Position numbers and translations under genes: made by a program. A DNA stretch of 64,000 bases, taken from contig CM037865.1 in assembly GCA_021292105.1 (NCBI GenBank), positions 66,337,630 through 66,401,629 on the forward strand, in the 5' to 3' direction. The notes beneath the pieces were generated by a model. That model was given only the letters and a program-made list of their open reading frames with translations. It was not told the DNA's origin and did not search any database. Of this stretch, positions 21,234 to 32,624 are shown in pieces (the first letter of the stretch is position 1; each line of letters begins with the position of its first letter). The DNA is from Anadara kagoshimensis (lineage: Eukaryota > Mollusca > Bivalvia > Arcoida > Arcidae).

Positions 21234-23162
21234 CTAGTAATCTACAGCGACAAATAAATGATCTCCCGACGGTAATGACGGTATCATTAAATCAACTGCA
21301 ATATGTTGCCATGGACCTGACGGTAACTCGGTCGTCTTAATTGGTTCGGGCGGCTGCGGCATACCGACAATCTGACATGACTTACATGTTTTACAAAACA
21401 ATTCAGCATCACGGTCAATTCCTGGCCACCACACCTTCGAACGCAATAGTCGCTTCATCGAAACAATACCCGGATGACCTATATGTGCTATCTTGAGAAC
21501 ATGTTTACGTAATATTTCTGGTATCACTATGCGAGTACCACGTAAAATTAATTTACCTATGAAACAAAACTCGGATCGTACTGGTAAATATTTCTTGTTA
21601 CTCAGTTTGTGCCAATTACCCGTCTCGACACAATAACGCAAATTAACGAGATCCTCGTCTTCGTTTGATGCCCTTTCTATTTCGCGAGTAGACAACGCAT
21701 TTGGAGTAGCTTTTTCTGCAACAAATCGCACATAATCATCAGTATCGTTTGCATGATCAATTTCGGTCATTTTTGTTAAACGCGACAGACAGTCTGCTAT
21801 ATTCGATTTACCTGCAATATGCCTAACTACAAAAGTGTATGGTTGCAAACGAAGTACCCACCTTTCGATACGTGCACTTGGTTTCGAACGTTTAGAATAT
21901 ATAAACTCAAGTGGTTTGTGATCGGTATAGAGTTCAAACTGTGTACCAAATAGGTACATGTGGAAACGCTCACACGCCCAGACGATTCCTAATGCCTCAC
22001 GTTCGGTCTGTGAATACCGTTTTTCTACATCACTAAGTGTTCTACTGGCGTATGATATAACGCGATGTTCACCGTCTTTCTCTTGTAGTAATACACCACC
22101 GAGTCCTACAGGGGACGCGTCTGAAATTACTATCGTTTTCGCATTGCGATCAAAATATCCCAATGTTTCTGCATTGGTTAAACTCACTTTAAGTTCATCA
22201 AATGAACGTTGTTGTTCAGAACCCCAAGTAAACTGAACACCTTTTTTGGTTAAACGGCGCAACGGCTCTGCAACGGTCGCAAGATTCGGAATAAAACGAG
22301 CCATGTAGTTTACCAATCCGAGAAAACTACGTACTTCTGATGCGGATTCTGGTTTTCGCGCTTCCGTAACAGCATCTATTTTGGACTGCGTTGGGCCAAT
22401 CCCCCTTGCTGTCAACAAATGACCCATAAACTCTAACTCGGACATTTTAAATAGGCACTTATCTTTGTTAAGAGTAAGACCTTTCTCTTGTACACGCTTT
22501 AACAATGCTTCGAGTCGAATATCGTGTTCTTCAACGGTTTCGGCATGGACAATAATGTCGTCAAAAATATTACGAACGCCTTCGCAACCTTGAAGTGCTT
22601 GCTGTATCACCCGCTGATACATTTCTGGCGCGCAACAGACCCCAAACATTAATCTTTTGTACCTGTACAGACCTTTGTGCGTAACAAAAGTCGTAATTTG
22701 CCTAGATTCCTCGGTTAACTCGAGCTGATGAAAAGCCCACTTAATATCCAACTTGCTAAACACTTTACTAGCATTCAAGTCATGAAGTACCTCGTCAACG
22801 GTAGGGATTGGGTGTCGCTCCCTTATAATTGCAGCGTTAGCTTGACGCATGTCAACGCATAATCTAATATCATTACCCGCTTTCGGAACAACTACTATTG
22901 GCGAAATCCATGGTGTCGGACCTTCCGCTTTCTCTATAACATCTAGACTCTCAAGTTCATCTAGCTTTCGTTCCAACGGCTCGCGTAAACTGAACGGAAA
23001 CCTACGTAACGGCTGAGCAACGGGTTTAACATTTGGGTCAATGGGAATTACTAACTGAAAATCACGCAACTTTCCCACACCTTCAAAGCATGACTTGTAC
23101 TTAACAAACAAATCAACGGATTCGTTTTGATCTACACGATAAACGGAAATAAATAGACCCAA
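21234..23162 (-). pseudogene. pol: Gypsy pol: RT, RNase H, integrase N-terminus
   Basis: 642 codons. Order: end of protease, reverse transcriptase (VPKAGNDIRLCVD near residue 93, FSKLDI, catalytic NIFDDIIV at 199-205), RNase H (VISDAS at 345-350, TDHKPLEF), and integrase zinc finger (HIGHPG…WWPGI…CKTCKSC). It ends in AVDLMIPS with the first catalytic Asp. The frame stops at TAG 21234-21236, where a 6-bp insertion-like 'tagtac' interrupts the core. The frame is -1 relative to gag-protease. Confidence 0.9.
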
Positions 23163-23197
23163 CTTTAAAACATCTAAATTAATAGCAGCCTCTCTAC

Positions 23198-24355
23198 CTA
23201 AAAGTGCTTGACCTCTACCCTCGATAACAGAAAATTCAGTTTGAATATATTTTGTCCAACAGTAAGATCACAGGTAAAACATCCTAACACTTGTAATGGA
23301 ACTTCACTTCCATACGAATACAATTTCTTGTCAGTTTTTCGTGATTCACATTTAATTTTACACGATTTCAGGTATTCCCACAACTGTTTGTCTATAACAT
23401 TGCAACTTGCACCGGAATCTATGATCATTTTGATATTATGAACACCTCCTACACTTGCCATAACTGTCGACTGTTTATCGTCAATAATATGAAATGCAAA
23501 ATCACTACTTTCCTCGTCCACCAAGTTAACTTTTCCTTTTCCTGCAAGTCGTCCATGTCCAGAATTCTTCTGTTTTGAATTCTTCTTAGTCTGACAACAT
23601 TTAGCGAAATGTCCTATTTTGTGACATTTGTTACACTTTTTATTCTTTGCAGGACAGTTCGGATTCTTCTGAAAATGTCCTACTCCATCACATCTGAAAC
23701 ATCTGTCCTGTCTTTGACGATTTGGTTGACTTTGACGTGACATACTTTGACCTTGATCCTTGACCTTTTGACTTATCTTGTTTACAGTCTCATTCACAGC
23801 CATTTTGTCTGCCTGAATTCCACTTGCTTCTCTAGAACGTGCAAAATCTTGTAAGTCCTTCAGTGTCAAACCTTTCCCTTTTTCAAGAAGTTTTGTTCTT
23901 AAACTTTGTGATGAGCACTCGGCAATAACCTGATCCCTGATTTCATCATCCACGTGTGTGAACTCGCAATACGCGGCTTGTTGTCGAAGTCGCGTGACGT
24001 ACTGATCTACTGTCTCTGAAGGAGTTTGAGCCATTTTCCTGAAAACATGTCTTTCATACGTTATATTCACACGAGGCTTAAAATAATTGTCCAACTGTTT
24101 GACGGCTACACTATACACATTTTCGTCTTCACCGGGCTCCACTTCCGGAAACGTGAAATAAATATCCTGTACCTGCATGCCAGCGCAATGTAACAATAAA
24201 CTTTTACTTTGTTGTTTATCAGTCACCCCTTTGGCGTTTAGGAACAATTCGAACGACCTTTTCCATTTAAGCCATCTTATGCCCACTGATGCTTGATCAC
24301 CATTACAGTTAAAATGATCCAATTGCCCTAGATCCGTCAACACCTTCGTTGCCAT
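23198..24355 (-). CDS. gag: Gypsy gag-protease polyprotein
   Basis: 385 codons from ATG 24355. Capsid-like region (IRWLKWKRSFELFL, SETVDQYVTRLR), then two zinc knuckles: CFRC…GHF…NPNC at about 219-234, with five instead of four residues before the last Cys, and CNKCHKIGHFAKCC at 241-254. The aspartic protease active site is DSGA at 313-316. The protein ends in a frame that leaves the protease early (…VEVKHF). The rest of the protease (VIEGRGQALLGREA) is in the -1 frame leading to pol. Whether this is programmed frameshifting or a 1-bp lesion cannot be told from one copy. Confidence 0.9.
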   Translation of the reverse strand: MATKVLTDLGQLDHFNCNGDQASVGIRWLKWKRSFELFLNAKGVTDKQQSKSLLLHCAGMQVQDIYFTFPEVEPGEDENVYSVAVKQLDNYFKPRVNITYERHVFRKMAQTPSETVDQYVTRLRQQAAYCEFTHVDDEIRDQVIAECSSQSLRTKLLEKGKGLTLKDLQDFARSREASGIQADKMAVNETVNKISQKVKDQGQSMSRQSQPNRQRQDRCFRCDGVGHFQKNPNCPAKNKKCNKCHKIGHFAKCCQTKKNSKQKNSGHGRLAGKGKVNLVDEESSDFAFHIIDDKQSTVMASVGGVHNIKMIIDSGASCNVIDKQLWEYLKSCKIKCESRKTDKKLYSYGSEVPLQVLGCFTCDLTVGQNIFKLNFLLSRVEVKHF

Positions 24356-24429
24356 TTCGAATTAAATTCTATTATAACGTATTTAAACACAGTACCTGCA
24401 CAGTAATGTTATGTAAACATCTACTTGTT

Positions 24430-24443
24430 CATCCTCGTCGCCA
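24430..24443 (-). promoter_or_regulatory. Primer binding site, tRNA-Ser(GCT) type
   Basis: On the minus strand TGGCGACGAGGATG follows the 5' LTR after two bases. It is the complement of CATCCTCGTCG-CCA, the 3' end of animal tRNA-Ser(GCT) as I recall it. This primes minus-strand synthesis. Confidence 0.8.
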
Positions 24444-24445
24444 AT

Positions 24446-24676
24446 TGTAGTGTCCGTAGCCTGGACAATGGTGATGGCATCAGATCAAGACAACAACATT
24501 CACCGTTGACATTCGTTTATTCCCGGCATCACATGTTACATTAAACTATATCTATTGCGCATGTCTATACAAGGGACATAATTCAGGTGGCAGTATTAAA
24601 ATACATGTAGTCTGAGGTGATAAGAGTTAGTTCCCTTTATACATAATATATATATATACTGTATGTGTATATTACA
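24446..24676 (-). repeat. LTR (5' LTR in element orientation)
   Basis: 231-bp partner of 19852-20081, with TG…CA ends and followed by target duplication CTATC. Confidence 0.95.
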
Positions 24677-24681
24677 CTATC

Positions 24682-25545
24682 CTAATAGGCTTCAAATAAA
24701 AGGTATTGCTTTATATTTAGACTTATACCCGAATCGCCCGGTCCAGGGATCGAACCCACGACCTCATGATTCGAAGGTCGTGGGTTCGATCCCTGGACCG
24801 GGCGATTTGTTGTGTCCTTGAGCAAGACACTTAATTTCACGTTGTTCCAGTTCACTCAGCTGAAAAATAAATGAGTACCAGCAAATTGCTGGGGGTTAAC
24901 CCTGCGATGGACCGGCGTCCCATTCAGGGGAGAGTCTTGTACTCTCAGTCGCTTAACGCCACCGAAACCGGGATAAGCTCCGGCCTGATGGGTCTAATGG
25001 CTCGGGACAGACTTTAACTTTATACCTGAATCACGACACACAAGAAACAATACATTTAAAACTTTATGACAAACGTGATGACTTCAATTTTTCTATTGTC
25101 AACTTTCCTTTTCTATACAACAATATGCTTGTTTCTCCTGCTATGAGGTATTTGTTTCCCAATTAACACGCTATGGTAGAGGTTGTTCCAACTATTGGAC
25201 TTTGTTCAACAAAGCAGTCTGCATGCACATAAATTGTTGACCCAGGGATATTGCAGCCTAGGCTTATCAAGGCCCTCAAAAAGTTTTATATTACAGTATT
25301 GTTGATAAGTTTGATGTCTGTGTGTTCAGGATTGCCCTGGATATATTTGACTTTCCATAGTTCTATGTTCTTTTCATACAATTGTGATTACACACGTGGT
25401 TGGTGTAGGTACTAAACAGGAGGATCGTACCCTTTCGGAGCATCCGACTTCACTTCCCTGGTGGAAGTTCACATGTATAATCTAAGTAATGTTTTACTTT
25501 GCTTCTGGATTGTTATTCGGGTACGGATGAGTATGTTTGTTTATG
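24682..25545 (+). mobile_element. Penelope-like element, right part, containing a SINE
   Basis: Continuation of the copy at 19640-19851: YCFIFRLIP-type sequence (24700-24735), then the SINE (24736-25020). After the SINE come LYDKRDDFNFSIVNFPFLY-like codons, the ORF end ('ggatatattgcagcctagg', 'gataagtttgatgtctg') and the tail ('gattacacacgtggttggtg', 'gagcatccgac'), ending near 25545. Confidence 0.85.
24736..25020 (+). mobile_element. SINE with inverted head, 12-bp target duplication
   Basis: Bounded by TATACCCGAATC (24724-24735) and TATACCTGAATC (25021-25032). The right arm of the head (24775-24805) has a consensus B box GGTTCGATCCC. The body has 'gatggaccggcgtcccattc', 'actctcagtcgcttaacgcc' and 'ataagctccggcctgatggg', a block I have seen commonly in bivalve SINEs. 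The first 31 bp form a perfect inverted repeat (24734-24764 with 24775-24805) around a 10-nt loop, so the head has been copied back on itself and no A box remains. Confidence 0.85.
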
Positions 25546-25949
25546 ATGATTACTAATGTTATTGAATCTGTTCCTTTGCAAACCATGTACTAAAGCCGCT
25601 AAATTTTGTATTTTAGCCCATTTTGTGATGAAATTTTGGTGTTTAAGTTATTTTTTTTTGTTTTAAATATTTTTATACTCTATATATTTTACAGAAACAG
25701 AATTATCAGGCATTATCAAACCCATGTTTTACAAACATGTATTTTTATAACAGCATATTAATCCAATATTTTTTAACAAATTCCCAATTAATTCTAATTT
25801 TGTGTACCCTTGTCGTAGAATACTAATATGTGGAACACATTTCGATCTGTTTGTAGAGACGTATCTTTTCTATTACAATATTATATTGAGGAAATGTATT
25901 GGACATTCTACATATGTGAATATAGTATTTAATTATCAAAATACATAAG
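25546..25949. other. AT-rich spacer, nothing recognised
   Basis: No recognisable sequence between the Penelope-like tail and the LINE 3' end. Confidence 0.4.
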
Positions 25950-26736
25950 TTTAAAATGTCAGGGTGATTAATTTGCGCTTGTATTCCGAATAAAACATTA
26001 TCTACTTTATTTTCTATATTCTCGTTGCATTTGATTTTAACTTGATAGATAAAAGTGTTCCATATATTTTTTTACATACTGACAATCAAAGAATAAATGT
26101 TGTACAGTTTCTTTTACTTCCCTAGAAAAAGTGCATAGTAGTTCAGTTTCAAGAAGCTTGCATTTCATTAATCGACTGTTTGTAAAATAAATACTGTGGT
26201 TAATTTTATATTGAAAAGCTTGAAGTTTTGTATCATCGGTAACCAGAAAACATAATTCGTATGCATTTTTCCAAAAATCATTATCATATTCAGTCCCTAT
26301 TTTTTATGCCAAATTTCTTTTGTTTTAATTTCTTTTATGTCTAAATTATCTAAATAATATTTGTAAAATATTTTGGAAACTTTTTTCTTTTCTTTCAGTT
26401 TAGAAATAAAACTATTTCTGGCTTCTCTAAGCGAAACTTCTTGTAACTAAATTGCACTTTTCCAGTTTTTTGGAATTGCATTTATCAAGCTATAATAATT
26501 TAAATAACTAACTTTAAAATCAACCTTAGCTGTAAACTCATCATAAGACATAATGTTCCCTTAATCATTTGTTAAATCCTTTATAAAATAAATATTATGT
26601 TTTGCCCATGTTTTCCAAAAGACTGTTTTATTATTTTTTTAATATTAGGATTTAACCAGAGATATTGTGAAATTACGTCAATTTGGGTTGTGGTGTAATT
26701 ATTTTGTAAATTGGCCTATGCAGTAAATACCGATCC

Positions 26737-28130
26737 TCAGAATTGATTAAACAAAGGTATGATTGAAGCCAATCCCTCTTTGTGAATATAAAAAACATTA
26801 TCACCCCCAAACTCTTCGAGATCATCCAGAAGCAGACATTTCCATGGTGAATGGCAGAGCGGACAGGGTATTTTCTGTACCCATGAAATCTTTAAAGCAT
26901 GACAAAATGACTTGATATGTGGTACCTTTAAACCACCTTCATCGTAATTTAAAACCAATATATTTCGTTTTATATTATCCACCTTGCCATTCCATATGAA
27001 AGAGAACATCGATCTATTTATTTCATTTATTATGTCGTCTGGAGGATCTGGAAGAACAGTAAATAGCTACACAAGAATAGGTAATGCTAAAGTTTTAATC
27101 ACCGCCACTTTTCCTATCAAAGATAAACTTCGGAATGACCAATCATTCAGAAGCTTCTTAAAGGACTCAAGTTTATCTGTATAATTTTCTAGGTAAAAAT
27201 CTATATCTCCCAAATTATACTTTATACCCAAAAGTTTGAAGTTTTCTTTTAAATTCCATTCTATTTTTCTATCGGTTATAAGTTTATCACCACAACCCCG
27301 TTTTACCCCAATCCATACAGCTTGGGTTTTATCGAAATTACATGTAGCTTTTAAACCGGAACAGACAGAGAAGTCTATATTAATTTCAATGCTTTATTAA
27401 GGGTATTTGGGTCATCGTCAAGTATCAAAACAGTATCATCAGCATATTGATTTATCAAATATTCTGTATCTTTGATCTTGATGCCATTTATATAGGTGTC
27501 GTTTTTATTGCTGCACTAAGTACTTCTACTGCGAGAATGAATAGGTATGGGGATAAGGGATTACCTTGTCTCACTCCTCGTTCAATGTTAAAAAGGGAGA
27601 GCAAAATCCATTATTTAAAATACAACTGTTAGCACTATTATAAAAAGTGTAAAACCATTTTATTATTGAATCACCGAAACCAAAAAAACTTAAAGTTCGT
27701 TTAATGAAAGACCATTCGAGTGAATCAAATGCTTTTTCGAAATCCTAAAAAAGTAAAATTCCCGGAACACCTGCATTCTCTGTTTTGTCAATAAGATCCA
27801 TAATAATCGGTTACATTCTCCAATAAATCTCCCTTTCATAAAACCAACTTGTGATTCTGATATAAGGTCATCTGGGACTGATTTAATTCGTTTAACAATA
27901 ACAGCTGATGCAATTTTATAGTCTACATTTAACAACGATATAGGGCGCCAATTTTTAAGAAAATATTTTGGTTTTCCTTCCTTAGGCAAACAAGTTATAA
28001 CTCCCTGCCTTTGTGTTATTGACAGAAGTTCTTTATCATAGCCAAAATTTAGAGAATTTACTACAAATTCACTAATGTCTTTCCAAAAAAATTTGTAGAA
28101 TTCAACTGTGAACCCATCTAACACAGGGGA
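26737..28130 (-). pseudogene. LINE reverse transcriptase and C-terminal segment
   Basis: Fragments of one RT in several frames: palm start at 27690-28124, YADD near 27400-27450, thumb/C-terminal part at 26737-27009. It is closely related in layout to the other LINE at 43290-45450 (compare GGLKVPHIKSFCHALKISW with GGCKMIHLNAFIKSLKLTW). Confidence 0.8.
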
Positions 28131-28877
28131 TTTCCATTATTCATATTTTTTAATACTTCAAGACATTCGAGATATTTTAGGTTACCTTCTAGTAAATTAC
28201 GTGTGTCTTCGTCTATAAAATTAAAGAAAGGATTTTCAGAATTTAGGAAGTAATCAACATTGTTAAATGTAGGATTTTTTGATTAATATAGCGATTCGTA
28301 ATACCGTTTCTGTTCCTCTAAAATGTCTTTTTGATTTTCGATTTTGGTATCATCTTCTAAAAGTAGAAACGGAATAGTTTTTTTTAACATAATGTCGCTT
28401 TTCTAAATTACAGAAGTACTTTGTTCCCTTTTTCCCTTCTACTTTCCATCTAGCTTTGGATCTCATTATTATACCCCGAATTTTTTCTTATCGTAGTGAC
28501 TTTAATTTATTTTCTAATTCAATAATGATGGTGTCATTTGCGTTTTGCGAGTGATGAAGTGAGTTGAGTTTATTTTCTAAATCTTTTTCCCCTTTTTGTT
28601 TTTCTCTTTTCTTGAAAGATGGGTAAGAAACAGTTTTACCCCTAATCATAAGTTTTTTATCATTTTCCATAAAAGCTTAAGCTGATCATTTATATCGTAT
28701 TTTTCCACCCCATCTGTATCCTTATAACTATACTGTTGTACGATATCATATATACATGTTTTACTATATTTATATATTCTGTGTCCGATAATAAACTGTT
28801 ATTGAATTTCCAAATCCCCTTACCCCATTCTTGTTTTAAAAAAATTAAAGGTGAGACTTACTGGAAAATGATCCGAT

Positions 28878-29553
28878 TTATTTTATATCAATGTCGAATT
28901 CTGTAACAAATGTATGTAAATCCGATGTAATCAGAAAGTAATCAAGACGACTCTGTTTTTCATTTGGACCATGCCAACTGTACCTTAGTAATTCGGGATG
29001 GAACTCTCTCCAAGTGTCTATTAAGTCTAAATCAGACATCATTTTATGAATTTGGGACTGGGAGTTAGGGTTATTGTTTTTGTTGTAATTTTTGGTGTCA
29101 ATACTATAGTTTAATGGGACATTAAAATCACCTCCAATTATTACGGACGTATTACCAATTACATCTATTTTACGCTGTAGTGATTCAAAAACAGAGGACA
29201 ATCGTTATTTGGGCCGTAAATTGCTGCTAACGTTAGCCTGTTTCCCTGTAGAGAAATGTCCAAGATGATATAATTCCCATTTGGATCAATAATCTCCTTA
29301 TGGAGTTTATACTCAAACGAATTTTTAAAAGTATGATGACTTCTCTGCTGTTGCTGGCGAAAGAGCTAAATATAGCTTTGTACCCCCACTCATTTCTCCA
29401 TATATTCTCTTTTTCCTTTCTACAATGACTATCAATAATAAAAGTTAAGTCATACTTTTTTCTATATCTTTCAAAAAAATATCTTCTTTTTATCAAATTT
29501 GATGACAACCCACGACAACTAACACTACCAATACTGATTTTACCTACTGACAT
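28878..29553 (-). pseudogene. LINE endonuclease segment
   Basis: Two open pieces (29233-29553 and 28878-29201) carry the endonuclease fold: SxSxRGL start, GGDFN active-site motif, and SRLDYF followed by ITSD. They are separated by a frameshift near 29210-29230. Confidence 0.8.
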
Positions 29554-29560
29554 ATATAAA

Positions 29561-30884
29561 ATTTACTATTCTAAATGTTTTTTGTATGTGGACTGAAAAT
29601 AAAAGTATATTCTGTTGTACATTCAGAGTAATGTAATTTTCTAATTCTTGTAGTTCCCCACCCATTAAATCCCTATAACATCTTCCATTCATAAATGTAA
29701 AGTTCAAAAAGTATCTGATAATTCACACTTTCAAGCTCAAAATTCCAACAAAAAAATTATGGTGATTTTTTTTAATGTTCGAAAAAAAACTTGAAAATAA
29801 TAATAATGATAATAATATAATAACTTAACTCTGTAAAAAGTACACTAACATAAAATGAAACCAAAAGCCAGCACAATAACTTATTCATATTTAAAATAAG
29901 TAAATAAATAAATGAATAAATAAATAAATAAATAAATGCTCTCCGTATCTTCTATATAACCTGGAAGCCTATGGATTGCCTGAAATTTTAATTATAAAAA
30001 CCTCTGTAAAAGTTCATGTACTGTTTCTTGGGGATTCTCTAAGCATACCAAAAATACCTTGTACAACCAGATTCTGCATCTTTTGCCCTCACATTTCTAA
30101 AGTAAATGTTTCTCGCCTGTTACGTTTTCCTGGATCTTACTCTCGAGTTACCAAAGGTACCAATTTTTTATTAATTTCCTGAAATCAATCGTTTGCATGC
30201 CAAATAAAGCATTTCATGCGTTTAACCTTCGAAGATACATCAGAATTTTCATATTTTGACTTGTCGACCTCTCATTTAACAGATGGCATCTCAAATTCCA
30301 TACGCAAATACAACAGCATTAAACACTTCGACATTACCTTTCCAGCATGCAGATTCTGTACCCTTTTATCTGTCTCGGAATTAATTTTTTACTGTCAAAT
30401 TCCGTAACACCGTCTGGCATTTCTCGACCGTGAATAATAGACAAAACACAATATCTCAGTTTCTGTAGGTATTCTCTCACTAAACTATCGTTAAACTTAA
30501 AATCAAACTTATGCTACTGGCTATTATTGACCAGGACCCGGTTTCACAATCATTCCTGAGCTAAGATTTTTCTTAACTTACATTAAGCAAATTTTGGCAA
30601 TCTCTTTTTTTGAAATACTGATGAATATTTTTGTTCAAACCAAATGCAAATGATTTAATCTAGAAATCTAAAGCTGACATCCTAAATTTCTTAATATTTT
30701 AAGAAGTAACAAAATTATATAGATTTGAATTTTGCCACATTTAAGTAAAAAAAAATCTTAGCTAAGGAATGATTGTGAACCCGGGGTCAGAGATGACCAT
30801 ATCTTAAATAAATTTTATATAATACATCTTTGCATGAAAAGCTGTATCACCTATGATTTCAGCTTGTCGCCATACCAGAAATCC
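29561..30884. other. LINE 5' flank and unassigned AT-rich DNA
   Basis: 29840-29945 (ending in an (AAAT)n run) is the exact-looking complement of about 34865-34958, so it is repeated DNA, possibly LINE 5' UTR. Minus-strand frames at 29970-30420 might be ORF1 remnants but I could not recognise a domain. The segments at 30536-30570 and 30750-30790 ('aatcattcctgagctaag', 'ttagctaaggaatgattgtg') are an inverted pair, perhaps a small palindromic element (30530-30790). Confidence 0.4.
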
Positions 30885-31272
30885 TGTAAACATTGTTGAC
30901 ACAGGAATGTTGCAAGTCTAGGCTTATCAGGGCCCTCAAGACTCTTTATAGCCGTCATCACAGTATTGTTGATAGGTATAATGTCTCTGTGTCCAGAAAT
31001 GTCCTAGATACATTTGACATAACATAGTTTGACGTTCCTTTCACTCTCAATTTTGATTACACACGTGACTTGTCTAGCTAGTTAAACAGAAGGTGCTGAC
31101 CCTTCCGAAGCACCTGGTTTCAATTACCTGGTAGAATTTCATGATCACGTGTTCAACCTAATGTATCAGTTTCAAGTTTATGGTCACGTGTTTAATCTAG
31201 TGTGTCAGTTTCAAAGTTGTTACTTTGCTTTGGGATTGTGATTTGCACATTGATTGGTATGTTTGTTTTTCA
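30885..31272 (+). mobile_element. Penelope-like ORF end plus tail
   Basis: From 'cattgttgacacaggaatg' through 'gccgtcatcacagtattg' and 'gattacacacgtgac' to 'gcacattgattggtatgttt'. A 40-bp tail segment ('atcacgtgtt.aacctaatgt') is duplicated at 31143-31203. Confidence 0.8.
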
Positions 31273-31350
31273 TTTATTGAATTTTATTGTGAAGATATTA
31301 ACAAGCTTTTTGCAGTATTTTATTATTTTAACTATTGCTCAAGTTAAAAT

Positions 31351-31435
31351 AAATAACAAACATACTAATCTATGTCCAAATCACAATCCCTTCTGCTTAA
31401 CTAGCTTAACACGCCACGTGTGTAATTAAAATTGA
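31351..31435 (-). mobile_element. Penelope-like tail fragment (minus)
   Basis: 'acatactaatctatgtccaa' and 'acacgccacgtgtgtaatta', with the middle of the tail deleted. It faces the plus-strand copy that ends at 31272. Confidence 0.65.
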
Positions 31436-32029
31436 TCTATGTTGATATACTGATATACTCAAGCTGGTAGCATTCTTTTCTTAACTGTCTACTATCATGC
31501 TTATAACACGAATAAAATTCATAAGTATGTAGACAAAATCAAATTTCAAGTCTTTGATGATTTGTTTTCTTTCGACCCAATCACATTTTACTTTGACATT
31601 TTGATTTGTACAGGGATCGGTACGTTTGGTCTTGAATTTTTTGTCCTCTGGTCATAAATATGAACCCAATAATATCTTGCTTTGCAATTGCGATTTAGAT
31701 ATAGATCAATGTGTTTGTATCTCCGCTCGTATGTCTGCTAGTGAAATTTTCTCCAAGGATAAGATTTACCAAGTATAATGTCACTGCATCTATTATACAT
31801 ATATTCGTGTTTCAGATGCAAGTGCTTTACCAGAAAGCTCTTAATGTTTAAAGTTAATAAGTATCAAACGTCGAAATCACATATTTGATATTTTGTTGAT
31901 TATTATAGATAATTTTATATAGCACTATGTCAACTTTTAATGATAAAGGTGAAACATATAATGAAAGGGGTTTGAAATTCATAAATTCTTATAGAGGTCT
32001 TTCCACTACCAGAAGAAGCAAGCATGAGA
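31436..32029. other. Non-coding, nothing recognised
   Basis: AT-rich intergenic DNA. A weak tail-like end ('acagggatcggtacgtttgg') is at 31610-31630. Confidence 0.35.
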
Positions 32030-32280
32030 ATGCTGCTAGGCTCTAAGCTTATCAATGCCCAAGAAAATTTTATGGCTGTGATGACAATATTGTGGAAATG
32101 TATATTGCCTGTGTATTCAAAATAATTTTGGATATATCTAATGTCCCTTAGTCCTATGGCCGCTCCTTTCTGAATTGTGATAACACACTTGGCTGGTGTA
32201 TGTAGCTAGATCCCTGTAAGCAGTTGATGAGGTTAACATATAGTTTTTGAAGTTTTTAACTTTGCTTTTTGGATTTTTCG
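32030..32280 (+). mobile_element. Penelope-like fragment, old
   Basis: Highly diverged: 'taggctctaagcttatcaat', 'ttatggctgtgatgacaata', 'gataacacacttggctggtg', 'ttaactttgctttttggatt'. Confidence 0.6.
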
Positions 32281-32624
32281 AACAAAGAGTATTCAAATGC
32301 AACCTTTTCTATATTAATGGACGTTAAAGTGTTAATTAAAAGTATTTTAAAAGCTATAGTAAATATGGAATGTTTAAATTTTGTAAAGTCATTTTAAGGA
32401 CCTACTTTATTTTCTTTATACTTTGGCTGATGTGATTTGTGTCTTTCAGTGGTAGAACTCAATATCTACATTTTTTAAATACTTAATGTTTTCACACCAT
32501 TTAATGGAAGCATATTAATTTTTAAATTCATCGACGATTTTTACTAGTGTTGCATATTTTTAAAATTATTTTCAAACGAGATTTCAAAGAGACTAGAATA
32601 TCAGAAGCATAAATACTTAATTAG

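Larger units (their letters stand above)
19852..24676 (-). mobile_element. Ty3/Gypsy LTR retrotransposon, 4.8 kb, complete structure
   Basis: LTRs of 230 and 231 bp (19852-20081 and 24446-24676) begin TGTAGTGTCC and end TATATTACA. They are flanked by the 5-bp duplication CTATC (19847-19851, 24677-24681). A tRNA-Ser-type primer site and a polypurine tract adjoin the LTRs. Gag-protease and polymerase-integrase frames run on the minus strand. By eye the LTRs differ by two substitutions, a 1-bp indel and a TA indel, so the insertion is recent. Integrase is nevertheless broken. The host site is a plus-strand Penelope-like copy. Confidence 0.95.
25950..29560 (-). mobile_element. L1/Tx1-like LINE, degraded
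   Basis: On the minus strand, in order: apurinic-type endonuclease (VGKISIGSVSCRGLSS at 29550; GGDFNVPLNYSID at about 29130; RYSWHGPNEKQSRLDYFLI at about 28960), then reverse transcriptase (DGFTVEFYKFFW; GVITCLPKEGKP; NWRPISLLNVDYKIAS; SESQVGFMKGRFIGE at 27780-28120; catalytic QYADDTVLILDDD at about 27400-27450). The C-terminal region has FIWNGKVDNIKRN and GGLKVPHI (26737-27009). Many stops and frameshifts break it. The order and motifs are those of L1/Tx1-group LINEs. ORF1 was not identified with confidence. Confidence 0.85.
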
